Assembly: GCF_037975245.1 (NCBI RefSeq)
Contig: NC_092571.1
Coordinates: forward strand, 27,666,564 to 27,730,563
DNA length: 64,000 nt
Source of the DNA: Apostichopus japonicus
Taxonomy: Eukaryota; Echinodermata; Holothuroidea; Aspidochirotida; Stichopodidae
Reading direction: 5' to 3'
Shown: positions 46,997-60,049 of the stretch, one piece after another
Position numbering within the stretch: the stretch's first letter is position 1
Layout of the letters: each line of letters opens with the position of its first letter
Position numbers and translations under genes: made by a program
Notes under the pieces: generated by a model
The model's input: only the letters and a program-made list of their open reading frames with translations
What the model was told of the DNA's origin: nothing
Databases searched by the model: none

Positions 46997-49383
46997 AATA
47001 ACAAAATATAAAAACTAATAATAATAAGGAAGAATAAATGTATGCATTGCACCTAGAACTAAACGGTAGAAGGCAACAGGTGGAACCCCCTTTTCATTAC
47101 TTTAATCGAATCCACAAAATAGTAACAATTTTAAAGACATTAACGACATTTTTTTCTGTCAATCTACATAATATTGATATTTATACAAAGAGGCTCATGC
47201 CGATAACCATTGATACCATATAAATGACTTAACTAGTTTATTTTCTAAGAAACAAAGACAGGCAACACCACTGGCCGTATCTTTCAATTTCGAGCTTAGC
47301 GTTGTATATTCTAAATGATAACATTTCCCACTGTTAGTTTTACATTAGGTTTATTTACATTTTTCAAATTTTTTCTAAATGACACCCAAAATGCACCTCA
47401 AATTCGATCCCCGGAACGTTGTAATATGAATATTCATTAAAGAGGAGACTTTCATCAAGCGCTTAACTTTATCTAGTTTTTGAGTTGATATTCTATGCAT
47501 TTCCTGCCATTGAGAGCTGAAGAACGTCATGATTTGCATAAGTGTGACGTCATATCCTATTCCTAGCCTTTAAGATAGAGAGTTAAGTGTTCTAATTTGA
47601 TAATTTAACATGAAGAAACTGCAAAGTGGAAGTAACACAAACGGGCTCTTAGGCGAAGTTTCACATCACTCTTAAATCACCATTTCGTTTTGCCCACCTC
47701 AGAAGAAGGAAGCCGAGATGAAACAACACAAGAAAAGATATAACATGTAACGAAAAGGCCTTGATTGTGAGATGATGAATAACTGAGAAAGTAGACAGTT
47801 ATATATTTCCTCTGCTTTAACAGAAATTTAACCTTTGTTTAGTTCGACATCGTTATTTATTATTGCCGAGAAGTGATTTTGTTATACCATCTTTCATTAA
47901 ACACGATTGAAATTATTGAATATTTATGAGAGAGCTTCATGTTGTTGTTTTTGCGGGGGTGGGAGGGGATGGGGGTGAGGATGAATATTTGACTTCCCAT
48001 GGTCAGGCTGTGCCAATCACGCTTAAAACTTGAAGTATTTCATTCCATAGGGTTTAAGATTTTGATTCACTGGCGTGCGTTAGAGGGGCTGATGGTGTAC
48101 GGGGGGGGGGTGGAACATTTTACATCTATATTATTATTTTTTCTGAGGGAGTACCCCCAAATCCCAATACATAGGTTGTGGTTTCACCAACCCCAGAGCC
48201 ACACTCTCTCTTTTTCATAAAATCCTTCATTCTCCCTTTGTCCTTCCACATATATAGTTCATTCCCCCCCCCCCTCCCCAATCTACGACAGACCGGGGAG
48301 TTTTGAATTTGCCTCTGCACTCCGCCCCGACGAAATTGAAATCCTGTCACTATTTGCATTTTTGAACATGGGTAAATAAACTTTAATCTAGTGTCTTCTA
48401 ACTGCACAGACTATTTTATAATTGCCTATGGTATCAGATTTTTCATTTCTTATTGGAACTGCCAAATGTGTTTCTTCTTCTTCAAATAATCATAATTTGG
48501 CAAAGTTACAAAGTTGACACAAAAGCAAAAATAAAACTCACCACTGACAGACAATCTGATTCTTGCTTAAAAAGAAAGAAAAAAAAAAACAGTGTCAGGA
48601 GCAAATCTCGAAACTTAAAGGGCAAAAGGAGGTTGAAGTATATCAATTTCTTATTTTACATATACTGATTTCCACATTTTCCACTTTCGCTAATATTTCG
48701 CTCTCATATAGCATAAAACCTAAGTACGCGTCCTGTATATGGCAATAAATTGAAGAGAATACACGAACAATATTAAAAAAAATTATATGGGAAACGGACA
48801 AGCTTAATCTCAGCCGAAGGGACCATAATTGTCTTTACCACGAATTCGATAAAAGGGATTTGGAATAAATACTTTTTACGAATATTAAAGCTGATTTTGA
48901 GTTTACTTGCAAACTGTTTTCAATTTAACCAAAACAAGCTTACTAAATATTCTTCAAAATAATATTATAATCGATCAAACTAGAGACAAAGAGAAGAAAG
49001 TCTTCTCTATATGCATACTTTACCATAATTTATAATTTTTCGTGTTTTTTTCTCTTTAACTTATTGCAAAATCATCCCTAAAATTTTCATTTTGTTTACT
49101 TTGCTTTATTCCTGTTTTGTTTTAAATGAAATTTTATTTTCAAACAGTGCATGGTACCGGGTATATCATTGTGTGAGAGGGCCCGTACTTTTGGCCCCTG
49201 TTATTCCTAACATGAGAAGGCGTCAAAAGAAGAAGCAAAATAGAAACATAAGAAAAAAAAATGGATCTTTGCGAAGAAGAGTACCGTTTATCTGTAAATA
49301 ATAATTTATTTTATCTCTCATTGTTCTGCGTATGACATCCCTAATTTACAGGATGCAATAACTCATACATCGACTGAAAAGCT

Positions 49384-49480
49384 ATGAAATATATCTATAT
49401 ATATGTATATGTATATGTTTATGTATATGTATATGTTTATATATATGTATATATATGTTTATATATATGTTTATATATAT

Positions 49481-49550
<70 letters not shown>
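49384..49550. repeat. TATATGTT / (TA)n compound microsatellite
   Basis: TATATGTATATGTTTA-type units pass into about 35 pure TA dinucleotides. Confidence 0.95.
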
Positions 49551-49553
<3 letters not shown>

Positions 49554-51828
49554 CCTCATTTGGTAGACACTGCAGATGCATATACTAAATACACACCTTG
49601 GACTCGCCCTCCAAGAGATTATGCTTAATTCATGCAAACAATATGTAATTTCCTACATTTCCATAATATGAAAGCAATTCCACTTATTTACAAATCAAAC
49701 ATCACCTCTCTACTATGTTCCTTTAAGAAAGAAGACTTGTGGATAGTCTTATGAGATCAGGATGATGGCGGCAGTCCTTATGAATTATTCATGAGATATG
49801 AGGGCGTAAAGCTCTTCAGCTACCGTTCCCTGAGGTTCTGTCTGTTTTAATTCTACCTACATCCCTGTAGAAGTTAGATTCCCTTTAGCCTTTTACTACT
49901 AACACAAAAAGCAAACATACCACTATGGAGAGCACAGAAAGAGAAAAGTTGTTAATATATGCTAATGATATGCATATCCGCAGGGGTGAATACATCTAAA
50001 AAATTTCCAAGAAGGTGACAGCTATATTTCGTTATATTTTGTTCACTTTCAATTATTTGAATATCATTACCATTTAGTCTGTGTAAATACATTGTAAATA
50101 GCTGATTTGCCTTTGAGCTGTACCCGATTCTTAGTTCATCCCAACCAAGAAAAATCAAACGCCATTGGTCTTTATAAAGTTTGAATTTTTTCAAATACTG
50201 CCCTCGTCACTAAATAATGTAGTTAGGACATATTAAGCCATGTTTTCCATGGCTATTATTCTTCAGACGATCGCACGAAATCCTTCTGCTATGATCGTGA
50301 ATAAAATTCTTCTTCTTTTCATTTTGTTGATGGGGTGGGGTAGAGGTGGGTAGGGGTGGGGTGGGATGCAGTGGATTGCGTGCATGGGACTAAACTTTTT
50401 CCAACACTGTGTGTTACTAAATTAATCAACAGAACTCAAGGCACAAGGATAACAGAAAGCTATGTATAGGAAATTCAGTTGCAGAATGGAAGCACCTAAG
50501 CCTAAGCTATTATGCGCGGACTCACATCTGTACATAAACGATGATTTATATGCATGGAATGTAAATCCGAATTAATCAACTGCTTCGAACATTATTTGCA
50601 GAATCATAGAATCAACACAGTCAATGAATAAATTACGAAATAAGAACAGAAGCAATGCATTTCAAAAAAGGAATTGTTTGTAACCCAGAGAAACCGGTTG
50701 GAAAACTTGGATGACGTCATCTGGAAGAAATCAAGGCTCCTAATGGCTCCGTTGTCCGTTCGTATAGTTTGACTCACATTCTTGGCGCTGGAGAATTACC
50801 ATGGTCATCAAAATATTATTTACCTTGAGAAAATATAACATTAGTGGCATCTCTACTGAGGAGAAGGAGAGAGAGAGAGAGTGAGGGGGGGGGGGGTGAA
50901 GGGTGCATGTACATACACAAATCACCCAGTACCTTCCATACATCTCCTGAACGTTAAGTACCATGACCCTAAACTTCACTATTAGCCGTCATTATTACAC
51001 TCATACAAGTGCTATTCTCATTCCTTCCTGTCCTGTAGGACTGTGCCGGTATAAAATATACTTTGATTCGTTGGTATAATAAAGACGAAGTAATCACTCT
51101 TGAAAGGACAGAAGAGTCAGAGAGAATGAGATGTATATTACGAGATTGATTCCCACGGAAAACTGTCAAAAGTTAATTTCACGCTTACGTGCCGGGTTAG
51201 CGCGACGTTGTAAACAAAGACCCTGCACTGCCACTTTCGTAAATCGTACCACTAGTGTTCAGATGCAGGTCGGTGGCTGTAATACCCCCAGCTCAGATGT
51301 GACATTTTTCTTTTATGGTCTAGGAGCCCGTGTTGCGTCTCCGTTGACGTCACTAAAGAACCCGGGAGGGCTGCGTGGAGGGCCAGTCAGAGGTCGACCA
51401 GAAGCGATATTCTATGTGGTGTGCGTGGATCTTTGCCTATGCGCAGAGGACCTAACGACCGCATGTCCACTGAAAATACATCGCCGTGATCTCATCAAAA
51501 TGAGTCTACAGAAGCTTACAAGAGCCATCATAATATTTCACAGAATGATTTGAAGATATATTAAGTTAGCGCCATCAGTCTTTACTCGTGGAAAGGCTTT
51601 TTAATCATGGCTCAAGAGAAGAAAGGAAGAAACTGCACAACCGGGTGAAAACAGAAGCATGATTGTAACGTCATAGTGACGTCTTTTTGTGGTATCGTTA
51701 AACATAAGGAAGATGTTTAAAAAAATACTATTATGTGATTGATATCTCAATATCCAACCAAGGATGTACGGTATATTTTACTACAAATGCACTGACGCCC
51801 GGAAAACAAAATTGGTTACCCAGTAACT

Positions 51829-51907
51829 TGGTTACCAAGTACGCTCATTGGCTACCAAATACGTTCCTTGGCCACCAAGTTCGCTCCTTGGTCACCAAAT
51901 TCCTTGC
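51829..51907. repeat. 20-bp tandem repeat with TTGGNNACCAA palindromes, 4 copies
   Basis: Units read TTGGTTACCAAGTACGCTCA, TTGGCTACCAAATACGTTCC, TTGGCCACCAAGTTCGCTCC and TTGGTCACCAAATTCCTTGC. The paired TTGG/CCAA half-sites are conserved while the two central bases vary. Confidence 0.85.
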
Positions 51908-53975
51908 TGTGCATCTAAAGGTACTGATAGTGCGGCAAAATATAGTGCGTAGTCGAACCACGGTATAACACATCCATGGTGCACAGCACTGTGGTAATGC
52001 AGGAGAACCATTTTCATTGAGAGTTAAATTGCTGACTGATTACGCTAAATGAACAATGTATTGAGCGATTACGTTTTCTCTGCACTTCCGTGTTGTTTCA
52101 GTTTTTATAGAAAAGACGGATTGCATTATAAGAATGCGGAGAGTGGGAGGGAGGGAGGGGGATACTGACTAGGCGTAAACGCCCCTTAGATATGATATTA
52201 TTAGACTAGAATGGGCCTAGTAAAGGAAGATGGTCCTATTCGTCTGGAAACCGGCGAGCCGGCGGTTGCGAGGTTTAGTATTTGCTATAGGTTTAAGGTC
52301 ATTTCAAGGTTTAAGGTTAGTCCGGTTTTGTCCGGTTGTCCCGTGCGCCAAAAGGGCCTCTTATTTCAATGCCCCAGTGCAGACGGTTGGTTTACCGGTC
52401 GCAAGTTATGCCCAAGCTCACCATCATTAAGTTCCCTACGCCGTAAACCTCTATATTTATTTCTACGTTTACAGTGTGCGTTTCGTTCTTAGCGAGGTTG
52501 ATATGATTGTGAGTGGAGGTATGAGGTAGAGATAATCTATATATAACACGGGTCACTTGATCTGAAACTTGAATGCAAACGCTTTTGATTTCTGTGCTCT
52601 GGATATACACTCAGGTGGATCGACGTGTATAAAAAGAATGCCACACAGTATGAGCTTGTAAAATTAAAATTAAAAATATTGATAATAAATCAATCAATTG
52701 ATAGCCAACATAACAAGCAGATCTTATATAGCACAATTTAAAAATTCATTTCACTCTAACGGAAAAGAAAAGAAAAATGTTCATATTGAGTATTGGAAAC
52801 GAATCTTTACATCGAGAAGCCTTTCCATATTGGAACCGGGAGGGGAGGGAGGGGGGGGGGGTAGCCTTTTGTCAACCATCAGCTCACTGAAAGACCGATA
52901 CAAGAACGCGAAACGCGAAATGGCAGAGTCGAGTATTTCTAAACCGTGTTGCTCCCTGCATAAGTATTACCCATGCTGCATATTTATTATTTCGTTTCTC
53001 TTTGTTTATCAATTAATATTTTTAATTGCATCATAAAGCAAAAACATGTTTTTGTTGTGGTAAGGTTTATATTTAAGCTTTCCCAAACTGCGGATTTTGT
53101 ATAAACAAGTACATTTACAAATCATTCGTAAATGACATAGCAGTAAACAAAAGAAACAGCATCAAAATTGATTCTGTTTCATAAGTGAGCATTTTCCATG
53201 TCAATGGTTTTGAATATTACATGATTTATATAATGAATTAACTATTTTTTGTATATTTTTTTTTAAGATGATGTTTTTTCCCACTGTAGCCAGAGATTAT
53301 AACTTTTGGGGAATTTTTTTGATGTATTCACATTCAAATAGAAGAAAAAAAGGCATCTTACAGTAAGAATGCGCTCACATTAAAAGACTCAATTATGAAT
53401 GAAGGGGATGGGAAGGGGAGGGGGGAAAGGGTCGGGAGGGTCGGGAAGAGTGATGTAAGAACGACACAGATAGATCAGGAGCACTATTCAAATATATGAC
53501 TTTGATAATAACTTTCATAACATTAGCTAACTTTATCCTTTGTCTTTGAAAAATGCATGAATTGTCCGAGAACTGGGTTAGTGATCGATTTCCAGAAGTA
53601 TGGAATTGACTTTTGAGTGTATATAGTCTAACATGAAATATTACTTTCTTTATGACCAGACCTTACATGCATTGGGTCACATTACCCAGATAATCACAAA
53701 CGGTCTAGACCTACTGACGTCATTCGATCATACATAACATGTGATCAATAATATGTCTGCTTATTCGCTAATGTCATTGCCAGGTCCTTTTGACATGTTA
53801 ATTTGCTTTATATCAACATAATCAAGATTTTGGTAAACATAATTTAGTTTACAAACTATTTCATAATAAATCAATGTCTATTTTGTTAGTAGATTCCATG
53901 GACAGAAAGACTAAATCGTAACCCAAGGGATATATTTGTTTGTTCGAAAATAATGGAAAACAGACAATATATCAT

Positions 53976-53980
<5 letters not shown>

Positions 53981-54029
<49 letters not shown>

Positions 54030-54127
54030 ATCATTTTGAGTAACGTTTACAATGATATAACATAATTAATGCCAATTTGTAGACCGTAGAATAATTTATA
54101 TATATAGCAATACTGTGATTCGCTTCT

Positions 54128-54195
<68 letters not shown>
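53981..54195. repeat. Two (TA)n tracts left of the DIRS-like element
   Basis: Pure AT runs at about 53981-54024 and 54129-54195. The second directly abuts the DIRS-like element. Confidence 0.95.
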
Positions 54196-54201
<6 letters not shown>

Positions 54202-54231
54202 AACTTACTGGTTTATATATTTACGAGTGAC

Positions 54232-54342
54232 CCACTTACCTGTCTCCCCACAACCTAAGCACCGCATTCTACCGTGTCTAGTATGCCCTGGTAATCTTTT
54301 AACACTGTACACCCTCACTGACCCTAGTGACCTCCTTCATTT
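54232..54342. repeat. DIRS-like right inverted terminal repeat
   Basis: Near-perfect reverse complement of 59927-60040. Confidence 0.92.
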
Positions 54343-54780
54343 TGAGACCACTTCTTCCCAAAGTGGCCCCTGACGCGACCTCGGGGAAGGTGGCGGGTAA
54401 ACCCTGCCACCCGCCGAGCTCGCCGAGAAGGAAAAATCTTACGCTAACAAAGACTGCTGACGACTCCAGGCGGAGGGTGGAACCCACCCCGAACAGTCGG
54501 GGTGGGGGTCCGCCCTCCGTCACCCCGTAGGCGTGCCTCCCCCTACACTTACAGAGGCCTAATTGAACAAGGGGACGAGGCCCATACTACCTTAGATGGT
54601 AAAGAGTAACCTGGTATACCAAACTAAGGAAACAACACCCACCGATAGACACGTAGCCGCAGGCAACCCAGGGGGTGGCGATGTCTATCGACGAGAACGC
54701 GAGGAGTCATGAGTCAGGTCGAACGACCGCTCCCCCGTCCGGCTGCGTCCCACCTCCCTCGGGGGAGGATGGCGGGAAAT

Positions 54781-54880
54781 GGAGACAGGTAAGTGGGTCA
54801 CTCGTAAATATATAAACCAGTAAGTTTTATAATATTTACTTCGTTCCCCACTTACCTGTCTCCCAACAACCTAAGCACCG
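54781..54880. repeat. DIRS internal complementary region (ICR)
   Basis: Bases 54781-54833 are the complement of the right outer end (54196-54247). Bases about 54833-54880 match the complement of the left outer end (about 60005-60052), with one mismatch. The two meet at TTTTATAAT|ATTTACTTCG. In the DIRS1 model this segment templates joining of the two ends into a circle. Confidence 0.88.
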
Positions 54881-55763
54881 AGTGGCACTGCCCGATGGTG
54901 GGAGGCCCGAGGGGTGGGACCCCCGGAGATCGTATCACCGAGCGACCAAAGCCAAATCGGCCTGTGATATGTCCGATAAGTAGCAGGCGACGAAGCGATT
55001 GGAGTCTTCCACGCCGTCGTCTTGCAGACGTCCACTATCGGAAAACCTGCGAACAGGGCTGTAGAAGCAGTGAAACCCCTGCTGTTGTGAGACATGGATC
55101 TGCCTGGACCTGTAGCCAGAGGGCGGATGGTTTCCACCAAACAGCGGGACAAGGTATCCACCCAGGCTGCTGAGTGGGGCACTCGAAGGAGGAAGAACAG
55201 AGATGTCGAAGTACCCAAGAGATCTTGTGTTCTGTTGAGGTACCACTTCAGTGCCCTAATGGGAACCATACTGTAGTCTGTCCTCGGGGATCAAAGAGAA
55301 GGTCTTGATCTCTGGGATGATGATGTCTCCCGGTAGGAGAGCCCAAACCTGGTTCTAGCGAAGAAGGAGGGGTCGAGAACTATCAGCACCCCACAAACCG
55401 TAGGACTGAAGGCACCTTAGTCAAGGCGTGCCGTTGTTGCCTGGCGTGGAGCCGTAGAGGAAGCCCCTGATGGAAGGCGGCAATAGCCGAACGATAGTTC
55501 TTGATCGTCGAAAACCCTGCCTCCCTTCTTGGGACAGTGTGGGTAAGGAGTCGGCGATCAAGGTTAGAAAGGCCATGGTAGGCAGAGTCTGTCTCGTTCG
55601 GCATACTCCGAATCTCCGTAGGCAGAAAACGTAAGTCGCCACGGTTGTTCTCACTCTGGCGGCCAAAGTCCTTTCTGTCTAAGGGAACACCAGACAATTT
55701 CCAGGCACCTAATTGTAGGCCCTTGCTGTCCGGGTGAGCCAGCGCCCCCTGTCTATGGGACAA
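54871..55763 (-). pseudogene. Degraded tyrosine recombinase of the DIRS-like element
   Basis: The upstream piece (55763-55383) contains FSTIKNYRSAIAAFHQGL, the core-binding region of DIRS recombinases. The downstream piece (55269-54871) contains RALKWYLNRTQDL, TSLFFLL, SHNSRGFTASTALFAGFP and VCKTTAWKTP. HNSR fits the catalytic HxxR. The end of the domain (FVACYLSDI) is in another frame, so at least one frameshift follows WKTP, and a stop separates the two pieces. Not functional as it stands. Confidence 0.85.
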
Positions 55764-55899
55764 CCGACTGTGGTTTGTCCGGCAGGATCGCCGGCTCGTC
55801 CGCGAGGAGCTGGAGAACTTTTGCCCGAACCAGGGTCAGCGGGGCCACTATGATGGCTGATCATGCCAAGAGGGGGTGATGTAAGCTTCCGGTCCGTTT

Positions 55900-56300
55900 C
55901 GCGACAGGGACCTGGCGTTATGTGGAAGGCCTGCGGGTGGGACCGCCTGAAACAAAGATGAGCAGCCCATTGTTGCCCTGTGTCGCAATCAGGTCTATCA
56001 GAGGTCTGCCGAACATGTGGAAAAACCTACTTCATGTTCGTTGCGAAAGAGTCCACTCGTCAGGGTGGAGCTGTCCCCTGGGCAGAGCATCGGCCATCAC
56101 ATTCTCCTTTCTGGCTATCTGAGAGACTCGTAGGGCCGTGCCAGATTCTATAGCTGTGGTGAGGGTCTCCCTTGCCAGACGGCAATATCTCTCTGACCTG
56201 GTGCCACCATGTCTGTTGACGTAGGTTCAATATGTTACCACCGTCGTGTTGTCTGAGAGGATGGTGGTCAAAATGCCCCGTACCTGGGCGCCGGAGGACT
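55900..56300 (-). pseudogene. Degraded RNase H and linker of the DIRS-like element
   Basis: The minus strand reads ILSDNTTVVTY, a stop, then NRHGGTRSERYCRLARETL, IARKENVMADALPRGQLHPD and EWTLSQRT followed by a stop. SDNTT carries the conserved RNase H aspartate, and ADALPRG corresponds to the usual ADxLSRG. RPLIDLIAT a little downstream resembles the DIRS linker before the recombinase. Confidence 0.8.
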
Positions 56301-56639
56301 CCAGAGAGCCCAACCCCCTGTATCTGCTGCTAAAGAAGTCAAGGACAGCGGCCTGTATGGTGACCTTGTTAGCGCTTGCAGGACAGCCGCACCCGCAGTA
56401 CTGTTTCAGTACCACAGTAACGCTGATGACTCCTTCAGTTATCAACCCGTTGCAATCAGAAAACTCTGAAGAAAAGGAATGTCCTGATGACGTAAACCTA
56501 AGCTGTACCCTGTAGGGAGGTTTAATGGAGGTTCTTTCCATGATAAAAAATATTAATCATAATATTGAGGAAAGAAAAGGCGTAGATCTATTGAAAGATA
56601 ATGATGCCAGAGGCGCCTAACAATATTACCCTGGTCAAC

Positions 56640-56795
56640 GAAAACCTGTCAAACATAGAGACAAGTATCTCCTGGATGGGAAGCTGCAGTGACGAAAAAG
56701 TGCCTTGCCCAAGGAAACAACTGAATCATCCGGCCAGGACTCAAACCTGCAAGCCTTAGATCACCAGTCCACTGCCTTCACCACTTGACCACAGT
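56640..56795 (-). mobile_element. tRNA-derived SINE, second family
   Basis: From about 56795 downwards the minus strand shows a box-A-like TGGTCAAGTGGTGAAGGC, a box-B-like GCAGGTTTGAGTCC (56737-56750) and then CCTTGGGCAAGGCACTTT, a block widespread in deuterostome SINEs. The 3' boundary is uncertain. Confidence 0.7.
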
Positions 56796-56963
56796 ACTCT
56801 CCAAAAATGAGTACTGAAAGTACAGAATCTCACTCTGCTGAGTGAGTACAGAATCTTAAACAATGCTACCCTGCTACAAAAAATGAGTACTGAATGGATA
56901 GCTTGCTTCATCAGAATCTTAAACAAAGCTACACTGCTACTGTTTATGTGACTCCTACAACTA

Positions 56964-57206
56964 TATGTATGTATTTAAGAACGTATTTAGGATCATCCTG
57001 CAAGTAGGAACTAGTGAAGAAGCCTCACTGGCTTAACAAAGCTGCAAGCTGACTGAAGTCAGTTTCTTACATACAAATTTAACGTCCATGATTATGAAAA
57101 GTCAACAACTCTGTAGCTGGACAACATACATTAATCTTGGGTGACTTGAACCGGGGACCTTATGACTGAAAGGCTATAACCCTGAGCTAACTGAGCTATA
57201 GTTGCC
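56964..57206 (-). mobile_element. tRNA-derived SINE, same family as the one at 5996-7778
   Basis: The minus-strand head starts at about 57206 with GGCAACTATAGCTCAGTTAG (box A) and has CCCCGGTTCAAGTC (box B near 57150). The body has ATGGACGTTAAAT, CAGCTTGCAGC and GTTCCTACTTGCAGGATGAT, and the tail is TACATACATA. It is unbroken, so it gives the full layout of the family. Confidence 0.85.
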
Positions 57207-57639
57207 AATGTACTAAGTAACGAGACTGTACTAGAATCGCTTCAGTTTTGCGCATTTTAACATGCTCTGGAGGGGGTTCCACAAGCGTTTTAAACAACAA
57301 AACACAAGTAAGGTTTCAAACCTAGACATATGGCGATGAATTATAATGAGAGAGAAGTATAGTTAGCGAGGAGAATATGACCCATGAATGCCCAGGAAAT
57401 CTATGTCATGTCCTGGTTTCTGCTGGTACTCGTTAAACACACATTTGGGATGTGTAGTGATAAATGGTGTAGCGATTGCAGTGTCTTTCCGAAATTGATT
57501 CGAACCTGTCGTCGCAGCTCAAGCTGCTAGTTCCGGGGGGCAACACTCCCCTGATGAAAGAGACTTTTCCCCCTCTTGGAAGCGGGATTAACTTTGAGGC
57601 TGGGGATAAGTATATCTCCGTTTGCCATGGGAACCTCGC

Positions 57640-58460
57640 TCGGGCCGGCTTTCTCGGGCCGGCTCCTGGGATCCGGAGTGCAACCTCGGTTCCGCACTCC
57701 CTGTGAGGTCTCGCCGGACCCGCGGTCTCGTCGGACCCGGGCCCTCGGAGCCCATCTCTGTGTGCGTACCTAGCCGGGTACCACTCCCCTCGACCCGGAC
57801 ATTCTGTCCGTTCCGGTCGGAATTTCAAATGGGCTATTTATTGGCCTTGAGCCTTGCCCTTGCCTTCCCCCTTGGTCATAGAATCCGGACGGTGCCGGGA
57901 CCTTGGGGGCAATATCTCTTTCTCCTCTCTCTCTCTCCTCCGGCCTCTCTCGCCGGACTCGGGCTCCCGGAGCCTATCTCTGTGTGCGTACCACGCCGGG
58001 TACCACTCTCCTCGACCCGGACATTCCGTCCGTTCCGGTCGGAACTTCTAATGGGCTTTTTATTGGCATTGAGCCTTGCCTTCCTTGGTTCGGAGGGGAA
58101 CGTCTGTTCCGGGCTCCTTCTGAGGTCTCGCCGGACCCTGGCTCTCCGGAGCCCCTCTCTTTGCGCGCACCACAACGGGTGCCGCTCTCTGCGACCCGGA
58201 CGGACTGTCCGCTCTGGCCGTCTTTGTCATGGGCTTTTGGTTGGCCGAAGCCTTGCCCTTGCCCTTGGTACTACATCCGGACAACGCCGGCACCTTGGGT
58301 GGCAAAATCTCCTCCTCTCTCTCCATCTCTCTCTCTCTCTCTCATGGGCTTTTTTGCTGGCCGAAGCCTTACCCTTGCCCTTGGTACTACATCCGGACAA
58401 CACCCGCAGCTTGGGTGGCAAAACTCTCCTCCTCTTTCTCCGCCTCTCCATCTCTCTCTC
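57640..58460. repeat. GC-rich imperfect tandem repeats within the DIRS-like element
   Basis: Units of about 200-240 bp contain TCTCGCCGGACC, GGAGCC.(A/T)CTCT.TG, CGACCCGGACATTC and TCCGTTCCGGTCGGAA. They pass into units with CTTGCCCTTGGTACTACATC. GC content is far above the flanks. Minus-strand frames are Arg/Glu-rich and may be remnants of ORF1 (gag-like), but no gag motif is seen. Confidence 0.7.
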
Positions 58461-58819
58461 CACCTCTCCCTCTTCTCCGGCCCTCTCATGGCCTCTCTCC
58501 ATCTCAACTCCCACCAACTCTCTCACTTCCTCTTCATCTCCTGTCTCTCCTCCGATTCCCTCCAGGGGAACTGTGGGTTCGGTGATAGATCTAACCTGTC
58601 CCGGCCTGCTAGCCAGGTGTCGATGTGCTGCCACTGTCTGGTGTGAAAACAATACAGACTAGACAGAGGTCTCGGAACAACGAACAGTTCACACATTTAA
58701 GGTGGCTTCGAGACATGTCTGAGAAACCCACGTTAAGGAGAGACTAACGGCGAATAGTCTAACGTATAACAAACGGAACGACTATAAGGAGGAAGTAGGG
58801 TGGGACGTATGCTAACAGA

Positions 58820-59720
58820 GAGTAAAGTTACGTGACAAAAACAACGCGCCCCGCTAGAGGCTCGCGGCTTACAAAGTACGCTACAATAGTGAAAAAACTT
58901 CCCACACTTAGAAGCGAACACGTAACTAGAATACATGAAGGAAAAAGGACGAAGCATGTAACCAAGGGAGAGAACCCTTCTATCCGCGTAAAGAGCGGGA
59001 AGGGAGGAACAAGGCTACGAGGTACGCCCCAAGTGAAACTCCCGACACTTAGGAGGCGCACGAGTAGCGAAACCCATGGAGAAACATGAAAATATATACA
59101 AATATATGAAGGTTCAAACATGAAACAACAACAACGTAATCGAACCGCCTATCCGCCTAGTATTGGATAGGAGTTCGCGGCTTACAAGATACGTTACAAG
59201 GGGAAACACTTCCGACATATGGAAGCAACGTAACTAAACATATATGTATCGAAAAACTTGTAAAAAGGACGAAACATGTATATAAGGGAGAGAACCCCCC
59301 TAACCGCGAACCAGCGGAGGGGGGAACAAGGCTACGAGGTACGCCCCAAGTCATGAGACTCAGGGAGCGCACGTAGCAACAACTGGAGAAAACATGAAAA
59401 TATACAACAATATATGAGAACAAGGTTACTCCCGTCTTAACATGACAAAACAACGAAACGAACCGTCTAACTCGACTAGCTAGTTGATAGCGGAACGTGG
59501 TTACAAACTACGCTACAAAAGTGAAAACCCACACTAAAAGCGTAAAAGGTAACGAAAGTACATGAAACAAGCAAAACATCTTATGAGAAGTATGAAAGCT
59601 GAAAAACATGTACATAAGAAAACACATGCCTATCCGCGTAAACAAGGCGGAAAAAGGCAAACGAACGAAGTAGTCTCGCAGAACTACTACCTGTGAAAAC
59701 AACGTTACGCTAAAAAAACG
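58820..59720. repeat. ~317-bp tandem repeat, ~2.8 copies, in the DIRS 5' region
   Basis: The block GCGGCTTACAAAGTACGCTA recurs diverged at about 58862, 59176 and 59496 (spacings 314 and 320). GGAACAAGGCTACGAGGTAC and ACGCCCCAAGT recur with the same period. The array lies just inside the left terminal repeat. Confidence 0.85.
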
Positions 59721-59926
59721 AACGCATGGGCGAGAGTGTACATAAAAAACAGCCCCAAAACACCCTTCCCTACAAGAAAAGGATACTTATCAGGCTGGAA
59801 AAGATGTTGGAAGTCTAGAACTCCTGATAGGAAACTTCTAGGTATAATAATCCAAGGTATCCGGGCGAAATTCGGCGAAAAAATTTTCCCAATCCGAAAA
59901 CACTATGAGACACTTTGGTGGTAGAA

Positions 59927-60040
59927 AAATGAAGGAGGTCACTAGGGTCAGTGAGGGTGTACAGTGTTAAAAGATTACCAGGGCATACTAGACACGGTAG
60001 AATGCGGTGCTTAGGTTGTGGGGAGACAGGTAAGTGGGGA
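59927..60040. repeat. DIRS-like left inverted terminal repeat
   Basis: Reverse complement of 54232-54342, almost without mismatch. Confidence 0.92.
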
Positions 60041-60046
60041 ACGAAG

Positions 60047-60049
60047 TAA

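Larger units (their letters stand above)
46997..53980. other. Gene-free interval
   Basis: No gene recognised. Contains (TA)n-rich DNA at 49384-49550, G-rich patches (50333-50365, 50886-50897, 52840-52861, 53400-53450) and a 20-bp tandem repeat at 51829-51907. Frames at 51131-51553 and 52211-52492 lie in locally GC-richer DNA but show no known domain. Confidence 0.5.
56541..57830 (-). other. DIRS interior where the reverse transcriptase is expected
   Basis: No RT catalytic motif is visible. A minus-strand segment with PLPRGGKVSF near 57580 loosely resembles the start of DIRS RT regions, but that is weak. Two SINEs (about 56640-56795 and 56964-57206) lie here, with a tandemly duplicated stretch (CAGAATCTTAAACAA) at about 56807-56940 between them. 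Confidence 0.4.

Noticed and set aside
51131..51553. 140-aa plus-strand ORF as a gene
   Set aside because: No recognisable domain, no partner exons and no clear signals; left as unassigned.
57622..58662. 346-aa plus-strand ORF
   Set aside because: Arises from GC-rich tandem repeats inside the DIRS-like element, on the strand opposite to its genes.
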